This document shows, piece by piece, positions 55,232-62,765 of a DNA stretch of 64,000 bases. This DNA comes from Myxococcales bacterium. GTDB taxonomy: Bacteria > Myxococcota_A > Polyangia > Polyangiales > Polyangiaceae. The notes below the pieces were generated by a model, which did not search any database, had not been told where the DNA came from, and saw only the letters and a list, made by a program, of their open reading frames with translations. The stretch is from the NCBI GenBank assembly GCA_025359105.1, contig JANYHK010000026.1, forward strand, positions 124,001 through 188,000. Direction: 5' to 3'. Every line of letters starts with the position of its first letter. Positions within the stretch are counted from its first letter, which is position 1. The translations under genes and the position numbers were made by a program.

Positions 55232-55711
55232 CTACGCGCCGTCCGTTACCGCCTGCTTGAGATTGCTCATCGCGCGGTGCGTCTCGAGCTGCGCCGGCAG
55301 GAGGTGCTCCTCCACGAACGTCCGGTCGTCCGGCGGGAGGGCCTCCAGGTGGGCGTGGTAGCCCTCCAGGCCGTGGTCCTCTCCTTCCTCCAGGATGCCA
55401 ATCGCGACCTTCTCGCTCACCGAGGCCGCGGCCTCCTCGAGCATCGTCACCATCTTCCCCCACAAGCCCGACGACTCCGGCACGTCGCCGCCCATCGCGT
55501 TGAGTCGTGCGCGCAAAAGAGCCACGCGCTGCTGATGCGAGGCCTGGCAGCGTCGAAGCACATCGGCCACTCCGACGAACGCCGCCACGCTGAAGGCACG
55601 CTCGTACGTCTCCACCGCGGACATCTCACCGCGGTAGAAGGCTTGCAGCCGCGCGACGGGATCCCGCTCGCTCGGGGCTCCGTCAGCGCCTTTGGTCGTC
55701 TTCGCGATCAT
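55232..55711 (-). CDS. Ferritin-like PA2169-family four-helix protein (DUF2383)
   Basis: 159 residues. Helices carry the family pattern ARLQAFYRGEMSAVETYERAF, RCQASHQQRVALLRARL, LLEEGEDHG-like ILEEGEDHGLEGYH and EEHLLPAQLETHRAM, with Glu and His in positions that could bind a di-metal centre. Homologs are stress-induced, and their metal chemistry is not settled. A sigma54 promoter 45 bases upstream and a GCCACAGTGCGGC site centred about 88 bases before +1 match the layout of the 25621 gene. The USP gene follows after 54 bases. Confidence 0.88.
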   Translation of the reverse strand: MIAKTTKGADGAPSERDPVARLQAFYRGEMSAVETYERAFSVAAFVGVADVLRRCQASHQQRVALLRARLNAMGGDVPESSGLWGKMVTMLEEAAASVSEKVAIGILEEGEDHGLEGYHAHLEALPPDDRTFVEEHLLPAQLETHRAMSNLKQAVTDGA

Positions 55712-55755
55712 GCGTCCTCCTCGGTCGTTTCGAGCTCCGCTCGCTCAGCCAAAGG

Positions 55756-55771
55756 TGCAACCGGGATGCCC
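55756..55771 (-). promoter_or_regulatory. sigma54 promoter of the ferritin-like gene
   Basis: Minus-strand GGGCATCCCGGTTGCA has GGCA and a full TTGCA at exact spacing. Predicted +1 is near 55745, giving a 34-base leader with GAGGAGG. Confidence 0.68.
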
Positions 55772-55814
55772 GCGGGGCGACCACGCCCAACGTCGCGGAA
55801 GCGGCCGAGGGCCC

Positions 55815-56246
55815 TTACGCAGATCCGCCACAGTGCGGCGCGTCTGCGCCCGTCGACGGAGTGGTCCCCAGCAGGCTGCGCAGCGTCGCGACCAGCGCCG
55901 AGACCGCGACGGGCTTCGTGAAATGTGCGTCGAAGCTGCCCCGGCTGGCGTCTCTCTCGTAGCCGCTCACGGCGACGGCGACGACGTTGCCCCCGTGCAG
56001 GGCATCGAGCAACCGAACCTTCCGCAGCAGGCTGTATCCGTCCTCGTTGGGGAGCCCGATGTCGGAGAGCAGAACGTCGGGGGGACACCGCTGGAAGACC
56101 CCGAGCGCCTCGGCCGCGGTCCCTGCCACGCTGACCACGGCGCCCGACTGCCCCAGAAGGACCGCCAGCATTCTTCGGCTGTCGTCGTCGTCGTCCACGA
56201 GCAGCACCCGCACGCCGTCGAGCTCCGTCTCGCTGTACACGGTCAT
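55815..56246 (-). CDS. Stand-alone receiver-domain protein
   Basis: 143 residues from the ATG at 56246; a second in-frame ATG lies at 56258 within a sigma54 site. Receiver motifs: VLLVDDDDDSRRML, phospho-Asp in VLLSDIGLPNEDG, AVSGYERD and the Lys in HFTKPVAVSALV. It is the nearest relative of the receiver at 19525. No output domain. It is divergent from the receiver at 56323, and both have sigma54 sites whose +1 lies one base before the start codon. Confidence 0.9.
   Translation of the reverse strand: MTVYSETELDGVRVLLVDDDDDSRRMLAVLLGQSGAVVSVAGTAAEALGVFQRCPPDVLLSDIGLPNEDGYSLLRKVRLLDALHGGNVVAVAVSGYERDASRGSFDAHFTKPVAVSALVATLRSLLGTTPSTGADAPHCGGSA
55827..55839. promoter_or_regulatory. GCCACAGTGCGGC dyad, candidate activator site
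   Basis: Imperfect 5-3-5 dyad followed by GCGTCTGCGCC, like the second half of the 20218 site. It is centred about 88 bases before the predicted +1 of the ferritin-like gene and overlaps the last codons of the receiver gene. Confidence 0.5.
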
Positions 56247-56257
56247 GATCTTGTCCA

Positions 56258-56273
56258 TGCACGAGAGATGCCA
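56258..56273 (-). promoter_or_regulatory. Candidate sigma54 promoter (receiver at 56246), leaderless
   Basis: Minus-strand TGGCATCTCTCGTGCA keeps TGGCA and TGCA at exact spacing. Predicted +1 is 56247; the ATG is at 56246. Confidence 0.58.
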
Positions 56274-56295
56274 TGACCTCGAGCGCGCCGGCACA

Positions 56296-56311
56296 TGGCC
56301 GCCCACTTGCA
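56296..56311 (+). promoter_or_regulatory. Candidate sigma54 promoter (receiver at 56323), leaderless
   Basis: TGGCCGCCCACTTGCA has TGGC and a full TTGCA. Predicted +1 is 56322; the GTG start is at 56323. It lies 22 bases from the opposing site. Confidence 0.55.
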
Positions 56312-56320
56312 CGGCAAGTG
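56304..56320. repeat. Perfect dyad CACTTGC-ACG-GCAAGTG
   Basis: A 7-3-7 inverted repeat overlapping the -12 box of the plus-strand sigma54 site and lying about 65 bases upstream of the minus-strand +1. It could be an operator that blocks one promoter and serves the other. Confidence 0.45.
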
Positions 56321-56322
56321 AC

Positions 56323-56832
56323 GTGGTCGTCAAGCCTCCTCCGCAAATCCCGTCCGCCGAGCAAAAGCGCCTCGTCCTCGTGGCCGAGGACGACGAGGAT
56401 CTCCGCGCGCTGATCGTAGCAACCCTTCGTGCCGACCTCTTCGTCGTCGTGGAGGTGGGCGACGGCGCCCAGGCGCTCGAGCGTCTGGACGCGGCGGTCG
56501 AGTCGCCCGAGCAGATGCCCGATGTCATCGTCTCCGACGTCCGCATGCCGGTCTTGTCGGGCTTCGGCGTCCTCGCCGCGCTTCGCCGCGCACACCTGTC
56601 GACGCCGGTGATCCTGATCACGGCCTTCACCGATCCCTCGTTTTTCATGGTCGCCGAACGGCTCGGCGCGGCCGGCTTTCTCAAAAAGCCGTTCGATATG
56701 GGCGATCTCCTGAGGGCGGTGCTCGACGCGCGCCCCGCGCACGAACGCGCGCGCGCGAAGTTCGCCCTCGAGATCACGCCGCCATCACCACAGCCACCCG
56801 GCCTCGTCGCGCCCAAGCTCCCGCGAAAATAG
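56323..56832 (+). CDS. Receiver-domain protein with unstructured tail
   Basis: 169 residues from a GTG. Receiver motifs: LVLVAEDDEDLRAL, the phospho-Asp in VIVSDVRMPVLSG near residue 68, LITAFTD and the Lys in FLKKPFDMGDLL. A Pro-rich tail of about 35 residues follows. The remains of a histidine kinase ATP-binding domain follow directly in another frame, so this regulator may have lost its kinase. Confidence 0.88.
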   Translation: MVVKPPPQIPSAEQKRLVLVAEDDEDLRALIVATLRADLFVVVEVGDGAQALERLDAAVESPEQMPDVIVSDVRMPVLSGFGVLAALRRAHLSTPVILITAFTDPSFFMVAERLGAAGFLKKPFDMGDLLRAVLDARPAHERARAKFALEITPPSPQPPGLVAPKLPRK

Positions 56833-56834
56833 CT

Positions 56835-57251
56835 ATCCAGAACGCGTTCAAGTTCACGCGCCCCGGCACCACCGTCCACCTCAAGGCCAGCACCACGGAC
56901 ACGCGCGTCCTCATCGACGTCGAGGACGAGTGCGGTGGCCTTCCCCCGGGAAAGACGGAGACGCTGCTTCGCCCGTTCATGCAGAAGGGTCGCGACAGGA
57001 CGGGCCTCGGCCTGGGCCTGTCGATCTGTCTCAAGGCCGTCGAGGCGGTGGCCGGGAAGCTCCTCATCCGCGACGTGCCGGGCCAGGGCTGCGTCTTCAC
57101 GATCGACCTGCCCAAGCAGCCACCGCCGCCCACGTCGCTCCACGGGCGCAAGCCGTCGCTCAAGCTCGTTCCGCCGAAGGGCGGCGGCGCGGCCCTCGCC
57201 CGGGCGCGCCTCGCCTACAGCAGCGGCCGGCGCGCCATCCGCGTCGGGTAG
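56835..57251 (+). pseudogene. Histidine kinase remnant (C-terminal ATP-binding half only)
   Basis: The frame carries IQNAFKFTRPGTTVHLKAS (N box), VEDECGGLPP (G1 box) and RDRTGLGLGLSICLKAVEA (G2 box), then GQGCVFTIDLP and a basic tail. These are the last 135 residues of a HATPase domain. No start codon with a ribosome site precedes it, and the first half (His box) is missing; upstream sequence is the receiver gene in a different frame. An in-frame ATG at 56979 would give only 90 residues. Best read as a 5'-truncated gene. Confidence 0.7.
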
Positions 57252-57280
57252 TTCTCTCAACCACGCCTCACTCCTCAGAA

Positions 57281-57290
57281 CCGCCACACC
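57281..57290. promoter_or_regulatory. CGCCACACCT half-dyad, candidate activator site
   Basis: Matches the left half of the CGCCACA family. It lies about 75 bases before the predicted +1 of the 57399 gene. Confidence 0.35.
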
Positions 57291-57334
57291 TCACGCCTCT
57301 GCCGAGAGCGCGTGCTGCGCTTGCACGCGGCGGC

Positions 57335-57350
57335 GGGCGTGGTTGTTGCT
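57335..57350 (+). promoter_or_regulatory. sigma54 promoter of the 57399 gene
   Basis: GGGCGTGGTTGTTGCT has GGC, G at position 7 and a full TTGCT. Predicted +1 is near 57361 with a 38-base leader. Its -24 half resembles the promoter of the paralogous unit (TGGCGTGG at 25660-25675). Confidence 0.65.
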
Positions 57351-57398
57351 TCACAACCGAGGGGGCGTAGGGCGTCCTTTGGCGGGGGGTAGGCACAA

Positions 57399-57746
57399 AT
57401 GTTCAAGAAGGGCGATCCGCCGACTCGGCGGGAACTCGGATCCGATCTCACGTGGGAACCGAAGCTCCCCTTGAACAGCGTCCCCCCCAAGAGCGAGCCG
57501 GTGACGCGCGAGGCCATCTTGATGCTGCTCTCCGACGCCGAAATGGCGCGCCTCCGCGCGATGGAAGCCGGTCCGCCGCTCCGCGAAGGCGAGGAGTACG
57601 TCGATCTCGAAAACCTGGCGAAGGGCATCTCGCGCGTCTACGCGACGACGACCCTCGCGGTCCGCCACATCCTCCCGCGCGCAGCGGTGCGCCGTACGAC
57701 GTGGTCCGAGATCTGCGAGCTTGTCGCGCTGAGGTCCCGGCCCTGA
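57399..57746 (+). CDS. Small protein, paralog of the product at 24806-25102, unknown function
   Basis: 115 residues, soluble. I do not recognise the family. The conserved core is REAILMLLSDAEMARL, REGEEYVDLENLAKG and HILPRAAVRRTTWSEI, shared with the 24806 product. A 30-residue basic/Pro-rich leader is specific to this copy. Both copies belong to transcription units headed by similar sigma54 promoters with CGCCACA-type sites upstream, which is the best clue to a stress-induced role. Confidence 0.72.
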   Translation: MFKKGDPPTRRELGSDLTWEPKLPLNSVPPKSEPVTREAILMLLSDAEMARLRAMEAGPPLREGEEYVDLENLAKGISRVYATTTLAVRHILPRAAVRRTTWSEICELVALRSRP

Positions 57747-57775
57747 CCAGACGCCGAGGCCTTCACCGCGAAACA

Positions 57776-57791
57776 TGGCACGGAAGTCGCT
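57776..57791 (+). promoter_or_regulatory. Candidate sigma54 promoter (57804 gene), near-leaderless
   Basis: TGGCACGGAAGTCGCT matches the consensus except one base in the -12 box. Predicted +1 is 57802, two bases before the ATG at 57804. Confidence 0.58.
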
Positions 57792-57803
57792 CTGCAGGGC
57801 CGC

Positions 57804-58307
57804 ATGGGAACCCTAACGTCATGGCGTCCGTCCTGGTGGAGCGATCAAGTTCATGGAAGCGCGTGGGAGCGCGCGAAGGAAGCGCTGCGGCGCGACTGGT
57901 CACAGACCAAGCACGACCTCGGAGTCGGCGGTCACGAGATGAACCAAGACCTCGAGAACACGCTGAAGCAGGCCGCCGGCCAGGAGCACTTGCCGACGAT
58001 CAACCAGGCGAACCCGCCCAAGGTCATCGCCGACTGGAACGACGCGGAGATCTTCTACCGCTACGGTCACGCAGCGCGCATTCAGTACGGTAGCGCGCAC
58101 CCCGTCTGGAACGAAGGCCTCGAGCAGAAGCTCCGCGGCGAGTGGCTCGCGGCCGAAGGCAGGGCCGAGGCGGACAAGGCGAAGGCCTGGGAAGCGCGCA
58201 AGCGCTTCGTACGCGGCGGCTACGAGTTCGGTGACACGCAGCCGGAGTTCCCCGTGCAGGCCGTGCCGGCTGCCGCGGCTGCGACCGCGAAGACCTCGGA
58301 GCGCTGA
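57804..58307 (+). CDS. Small acidic protein, paralog of the product at 34589-35041, unknown function
   Basis: 167 residues, soluble. The conserved N-terminal half reads [39 protein letters not shown] and NPPKVIADW; the middle keeps [20 protein letters not shown]. The C-terminal 30 residues are low-complexity Ala/Thr. I cannot assign a function. It sits 57 bases after another paralogous small gene, echoing the clustering of such genes at 25 and 34 kb. Confidence 0.75.
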   Translation: MGTLTSWRPSWWSDQVHGSAWERAKEALRRDWSQTKHDLGVGGHEMNQDLENTLKQAAGQEHLPTINQANPPKVIADWNDAEIFYRYGHAARIQYGSAHPVWNEGLEQKLRGEWLAAEGRAEADKAKAWEARKRFVRGGYEFGDTQPEFPVQAVPAAAAATAKTSER

Positions 58308-58588
58308 CTCCTCGCGCGTCGCTCCTCGCGACGCCGCATGACGAAGTAGACGACCGGCACGGTCATCCGGGAGAGGAAGAGCGACGCGACCTCGCCGGCC
58401 ATGAGCGAGATGGCCACTCCGTGACGCGCGAGCTCGTCGAGGGAGAGACGAAGCGTCGTCGGGAAACGCGCGGAAACCGCGAGGAGCTCGCACATCGGGC
58501 CAGTATGAGCCACCTCGAGGTGAAAGCGATTCGCCCGGGCCGCCCCTGCGCTTTGTCGGCTCCCCGTGAAGCGCCTACGATCGGCCTG

Positions 58589-59692
58589 GTGGAGCTAACG
58601 ATCGGCAAGACCCCGGTGCGGATCCGCCCCGCGTTCTTCGTCGTCGCGGCGCTCATGGGCTCCGGCAGGACCGACCTCGGCCTGCTCGCGGTGTGGATCG
58701 CGGCGTCGTTTCTGTCGGTCTTGTTCCACGAAATGGGGCACGCCACCGTCGGCCGCGCGTTCGGGTACACGCCCAGCGTCGAGCTGAACGAGCGCGGCGG
58801 CGTGACGTCGTTTCCCGGCGCGGCCGCCAGCCTCACGGGTCTTCGGGACATCGCCGTCAGCCTCGCCGGTCCGTTCGCCGGCTTCCTGCTCGCCGGCGCC
58901 ATCCACCTCGCTACCCTCGCGTACGATCCGGAGCGGCTGGGTCTTCACGCGAGCGCCTTCGTGAATGACATGCTCTGGTGCAACGTCGGCTGGGGCGTCG
59001 TCAACCTGCTGCCGATCGTTCCGCTCGACGGCGGTCAGGTCGCCGAGTCCCTCCTCAGGATGGTCCGCCCCGCGAGCGCCAAGACGATGGCGTCCGTGCT
59101 CTCCGTCTCCACCGCCGCGGCGCTCGGGGCATGGGCGCTGTGGAGAGGCTGGACGTTCGGCGCGCTCTACGCAGGCTGGTTCGCGGCGCCGAGCGTCCAG
59201 GCGTTGTGGCGCGCGCGCATGGAGCGCGGGGCCGCGGCGGACCTAGCGATGGCGCGAGACGCGCTCGCGCAAGGAGACGCGACAGCCGCCGCCGAGCACG
59301 CGCACCGTCGGTTCGCCCAGGCGCGAGGATCGCTGGCGCGCACGGTGCTGCTCGACCTCCTCGCAGAGGACCCGAAGACCGAGACGCAGCTCGCCACGGC
59401 GCTGTTTCACGCGGGCCATTTCGAAGACTCCGCGGCGACGTCCGAGCATCTATTCGAGCGCACCGCGAATCCCGACGAGGCCTACAACGTCGCGTGCGCG
59501 TTCTCGCGCCTGGGTCGCGTCGAGGAGGCCGTCGCCTGGCTCGGGCGCGCCGAATCGGCCGGCTACCAAGACCTCGCGCATCTCGAAGCCGACGAAGATC
59601 TCGCGCCGCTACGCGCCCACGCCGGCTACGCGGAGCTCGTCGCTCGCCTGGGGGCGCCTCGGGCTGGTACTACATCGCGAGATGGCCACTAA
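58589..59692 (+). CDS. Site-2-protease-family membrane metalloprotease
   Basis: 367 residues from the GTG at 58589 ([17 protein letters not shown]); an in-frame ATG at 58505 would add 28 unlikely residues. The zinc site [10 protein letters not shown] is near residue 50, in a membrane segment, and the second ligand region [12 protein letters not shown] near residue 140. Four or more membrane segments fill residues 10-210. The last 150 residues are soluble and look TPR-like ([31 protein letters not shown]). The family cuts membrane proteins, often anti-sigma factors; the target here is unknown. Confidence 0.88.
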   Translation: MELTIGKTPVRIRPAFFVVAALMGSGRTDLGLLAVWIAASFLSVLFHEMGHATVGRAFGYTPSVELNERGGVTSFPGAAASLTGLRDIAVSLAGPFAGFLLAGAIHLATLAYDPERLGLHASAFVNDMLWCNVGWGVVNLLPIVPLDGGQVAESLLRMVRPASAKTMASVLSVSTAAALGAWALWRGWTFGALYAGWFAAPSVQALWRARMERGAAADLAMARDALAQGDATAAAEHAHRRFAQARGSLARTVLLDLLAEDPKTETQLATALFHAGHFEDSAATSEHLFERTANPDEAYNVACAFSRLGRVEEAVAWLGRAESAGYQDLAHLEADEDLAPLRAHAGYAELVARLGAPRAGTTSRDGH

Positions 59693-59811
59693 GGAGAAGA
59701 TGCAGGACCTGGACCTGGGTTCCTTCGCCGTCGTTCGAATTGGAGCAAACGCTCTACATGGGGCCCTTCGTCCTTCACGGCGCGACCCCGCCTGGGGGTA
59801 AGCTGGTGTGC

Positions 59812-61305
59812 ATGAGCGAAGGCACGCCGTCGTTCGAATATGGGTTGGGCTTCGAGCACGGGCAGGTCAGCGGAGACCTGCGCCTCGGCAAGCTCGAGAG
59901 CTACTACGAGGAGCTGTTCGCCGAGGTCATCGAGGACGGAGTCATCACGCAAGAGGAGCGCGCGCGCCTCGACCGGATGGCGGACAACCTCGGCCTCGAT
60001 CGCGCGCGGCTCCGGCGCCTCGAGCAGGCGCTCCAGGCCGCGTACGAGGTGCGCCACAACGTGGTGATCCGCGAGCACGCCCCCGCCGAAGACGCCGCGC
60101 CGCCCCGCTCGCTCGTGCCCCTCGAGCCCGCGACCGATCAGCGAACGCTGGCGCTCGAGCGGCGCGTCAAGTCGCTGGAGCTTCGCATCGCCGAGCTCGA
60201 GAAGGAGCTGGAGGAGGCGCGGGCCAGCGTCGCCGTCGAAGTCGACGTGTCGAGCATGCAGGGGCCGGCGTCGTCCTCGCCCGACGACGATCCCGTCGAG
60301 CTCGCGAAGCGCGCGCGCGTCGATCCGCGCGACACGGGGAACTTGCAGGCGCTCTACCGCGTGTCGGTGAAGCACGGCGACACCGACCGCGCCGTGTGCG
60401 TGTCGCTCTCGCTCGACTACCTCGGCGCGGCGACGCCCGAGCAGAAGGCTCTGCTCGCGCGAGTGTCGACGGGCGCGCTCATTCGCCCGACGTCGCAGGT
60501 CAGCCCCGAGGCGTGGACGCGCCTTCTGTTCCACCCCGAAGAGGAGCCGCTCGTCGGCGAGATCTTCGCCGTGATCGCGCCGGCCGTGCTCCTCGGCCGC
60601 ACGTCGGCCCTGCGGCGCGACAAGGCGCTCCCGAAGCTCGCGCCAGAAAAGAAACAAGACCCCGTGACATCCACGCTGCAGGCCGTGCGCTGCTTCTCGT
60701 GGGGCGCGGCGATCCTCGGTATGCGGAGCCCGACGCTCTACGCCGATCCGGACTACGAGGGCGCCGTCGAGATGGTGCCGGGCCTTCCGCCGGCGACGCG
60801 TCTCGGCGTCCGCGCGCTCTCGGGGCGCACGAGCGCGGAGCTCGCGTTCCTGGCCGGGCGGCACCTGGCGAGCCTGCGCGAGGAGCACTTCGTCAGGATG
60901 CTCGTCCCGCGCATCGCGGACCTCGAGGAGATCTTCCTCGCCGCGCTCAGCATCGGCAACCCCGGCCTGCCGCTGGCGCCGCAGGTGAAGCAGCTCGTCG
61001 TACCGATCGCCAAGGCCATCGAGCCGATCCTCGAGCCGGTCGCGATCGACCGGCTACGCGGCCATTTCCTGCGCTTCGTGGAGGAGGGCGGCCGCACGAA
61101 CCTCCAGCGATGGGCCGTCGCTGTCGAGCGGACCACCGCCCGCGCAGGACTCTTGCTGGCGGGAGATCTCCGCGCGGCACACGCGATTTTCGAAGCCGAA
61201 GATCCCGCCCACCTCGGGGAGCGAATGGACGATCTCCTCGCCTTCGTGACGTCGGATCGCTACGCGAGGCTCCGCAAGCAGATCGGTGTCGCGGGCGAGA
61301 GGTGA
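59812..61305 (+). CDS. TerB/EF-hand-like and coiled-coil protein of unknown function
   Basis: 497 residues from the ATG at 59812, cytoplasmic. The N-terminus resembles TerB-like helical domains (KLESYYEELFAEVIEDGVIT, QEERARLDRMADNLGLDRARL). A coiled coil at about 125-155 (LERRVKSLELRIAELEKELEE) follows. The remaining 330 residues are helical, with GNLQALYRVSVKHGDTDRAVC and YADPDYEGAVEMVPGLPPATR. This arrangement is known from conserved hypothetical proteins of myxobacteria. I do not assign a function. Confidence 0.65.
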   Translation: MSEGTPSFEYGLGFEHGQVSGDLRLGKLESYYEELFAEVIEDGVITQEERARLDRMADNLGLDRARLRRLEQALQAAYEVRHNVVIREHAPAEDAAPPRSLVPLEPATDQRTLALERRVKSLELRIAELEKELEEARASVAVEVDVSSMQGPASSSPDDDPVELAKRARVDPRDTGNLQALYRVSVKHGDTDRAVCVSLSLDYLGAATPEQKALLARVSTGALIRPTSQVSPEAWTRLLFHPEEEPLVGEIFAVIAPAVLLGRTSALRRDKALPKLAPEKKQDPVTSTLQAVRCFSWGAAILGMRSPTLYADPDYEGAVEMVPGLPPATRLGVRALSGRTSAELAFLAGRHLASLREEHFVRMLVPRIADLEEIFLAALSIGNPGLPLAPQVKQLVVPIAKAIEPILEPVAIDRLRGHFLRFVEEGGRTNLQRWAVAVERTTARAGLLLAGDLRAAHAIFEAEDPAHLGERMDDLLAFVTSDRYARLRKQIGVAGER

Positions 61306-61338
61306 CGTTTCTGCGCTGGACGCGCTACCCTGAGGGAG

Positions 61339-61848
61339 ATGTTCGCAAAGCTCACGAAGCGGCAGGGAGTCACCTTGATCGCCGGCTCCGCGCTCGTCAC
61401 GGTCGCGTGCTCGGGGGCGACCGCGACGAACCAGGGCGACGGCGGTGCGGACGGCTCTTCCGGAGCCGACGCGAGCGGGTCGAGCTCCTCCTCCTCCTCC
61501 TCCTCCTCCTCGAGCAGCGGCAGCACCAGCGGCGCGAGCGGAACGAGCGGTACCAGTGGCGCGAGCAGCACCAGCGGCGCGACGGGGACGATCAAATGCG
61601 ACACGCACACCGTTACGCAGAGCGGGACCGTGCAGGCGTGCAACTTGAAGGAGAGCGTCGCGTGCGGAACGGCCGGCTCGCAATACGACCAGTACGAGGT
61701 CGTCTGCCACTGCCAGCCGAACAGCCGCACCTGCGACTGCAACTTCAACAACGTGCTCGTCAACCAGGTCTCGTCGGCCGTGTGCCCCTCGTGCTCGGAC
61801 CCGAACGTCATGCAGGCCGCATTCAAGCGCTGCGGCTTCCCGTACTAG
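61339..61848 (+). CDS. Cys-rich lipoprotein with poly-Ser linker
   Basis: 169 residues. The lipoprotein signal ends GSALVTVAC. A Gly/Ser/Thr linker of about 60 residues includes a Ser run encoded by a TCC repeat and repeated GTSGASS units. The C-terminal domain of about 75 residues holds paired Cys (KCDTHTVTQSGTVQAC, SVACGT, VVCHCQPNSRTCDCNF, AVCPSCSD, KRCGFPY). It is probably a disulfide-bonded surface domain. GAGGGAG directly precedes the ATG. The end overlaps the converging hydrolase gene by 26 bases. Confidence 0.75.
   Translation: MFAKLTKRQGVTLIAGSALVTVACSGATATNQGDGGADGSSGADASGSSSSSSSSSSSSSGSTSGASGTSGTSGASSTSGATGTIKCDTHTVTQSGTVQACNLKESVACGTAGSQYDQYEVVCHCQPNSRTCDCNFNNVLVNQVSSAVCPSCSDPNVMQAAFKRCGFPY
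61486..61509 (+). repeat. TCC trinucleotide repeat (eight units)
   Basis: Eight tandem TCC units code for the Ser run in the lipoprotein linker. Each unit is one codon, so length change alters the linker without a frameshift. Confidence 0.9.
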
Positions 61849-62671
61849 GCGAAGCCTGAGCGGGCGCCCGTAAGAAGTCGACGACCGCGTCGATGACCGT
61901 CGCGTCGAAGAGGATCGTCAGGTGCCCGGGCCCCTCGACGGCGAGATCGTGCCCGCCACGCGAAGCGAGCTGGCTCGTTGCTGGCGGGTGCACCATGTTG
62001 TCGTGCGTCGAGTAGATGCTCAGGGCCGGGATCTCGATCTTGCGGCCCGCGCGGTCGACGAGCCACTCCGAACCGCTGCGCATCTGTTCGCCGACCGCGC
62101 CGAGGATCGGCCCCTTCCAGGGGATGCCCGCGTGCGGCGACGCGATCGTCACGCACCTCCGCACGCGCTTCGCGCCGCGTTCGCTGTAAAGGTATTCGAG
62201 CGCGACGAGCCCGCCGAGCGAGTGGGCCACGAGCGCGACGTGCTCGCGCCCGCTCGCGGCGCACACCTTCTCGACGAAGTCGGCCAGGCGCTCGGCGTTC
62301 TTCTCGACGCGCGACACCCATGGGTAGTTGAACCCGAACATCGGGCCGACGTGCGCCTGCCGTATCGCGCGCGCCAGGCCGACGAAGTTCGCGCGGTTCT
62401 GGAAGTAGCCGTGCACGAACACGACGACGTCACCCGGCCCGTCGCCGCCCATCGCGTGGCCGCGGAGGTAGTAGAGGGGAACGAGGGGCTGGGTGAGGAC
62501 GACCCAGAACGTCTCGCGAACGAGCTCGCGCAGCGTCGCGCCGACCGTCCGCGGCGCCACGTGCGCGCGCATCAGGAAGAAGGACGTGACGAGGTAGACG
62601 AGGACGCCGAGCGCGGTGGCCGCCAGGAGGCCGCCGGTCGCGTAAGCGAGGAGGGTGAGGCGCGGAGCCAC
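61823..62671 (-). CDS. Membrane-anchored alpha/beta hydrolase (lipase-like)
   Basis: 282 residues. One or two N-terminal membrane segments (ATGGLLAATALGVLVYLVTS) anchor the protein. The hydrolase fold shows VVVFVHGYFQNRANF (oxyanion region), the nucleophile elbow VALVAHSLGGLVALEY with Ser near residue 162, the Asp in IYSTHDNMV and the His in EGPGHLTILFD, so a full triad. It resembles PGAP1/triacylglycerol-lipase types. Substrate unknown; lipid is likely given the membrane anchor. Confidence 0.85.
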   Translation of the reverse strand: MAPRLTLLAYATGGLLAATALGVLVYLVTSFFLMRAHVAPRTVGATLRELVRETFWVVLTQPLVPLYYLRGHAMGGDGPGDVVVFVHGYFQNRANFVGLARAIRQAHVGPMFGFNYPWVSRVEKNAERLADFVEKVCAASGREHVALVAHSLGGLVALEYLYSERGAKRVRRCVTIASPHAGIPWKGPILGAVGEQMRSGSEWLVDRAGRKIEIPALSIYSTHDNMVHPPATSQLASRGGHDLAVEGPGHLTILFDATVIDAVVDFLRAPAQASPSTGSRSA

Positions 62672-62765
62672 ACGCCCTACCTACCCGAAGGGAGGGAACG
62701 GAGCTAGGCGAGCGGCCACACCAAGGCGGCGCGCTGACGCAAGAGGGAGCCGATCGTGTGGGGAT

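Noticed and set aside
58220-58513. Minus-strand frame with [20 protein letters not shown] resembling the last membrane helix of an RND pump
   Set aside because: Only one short stretch looks familiar, the rest is antisense to the 57804 gene, and the resemblance to a single hydrophobic helix is weak.
61300-61315. AGGTGACGTTTCTGCG as a sigma54 promoter for the 61339 lipoprotein
   Set aside because: The C after GG is missing and the -12 flank is poor; below the level of the sites reported.
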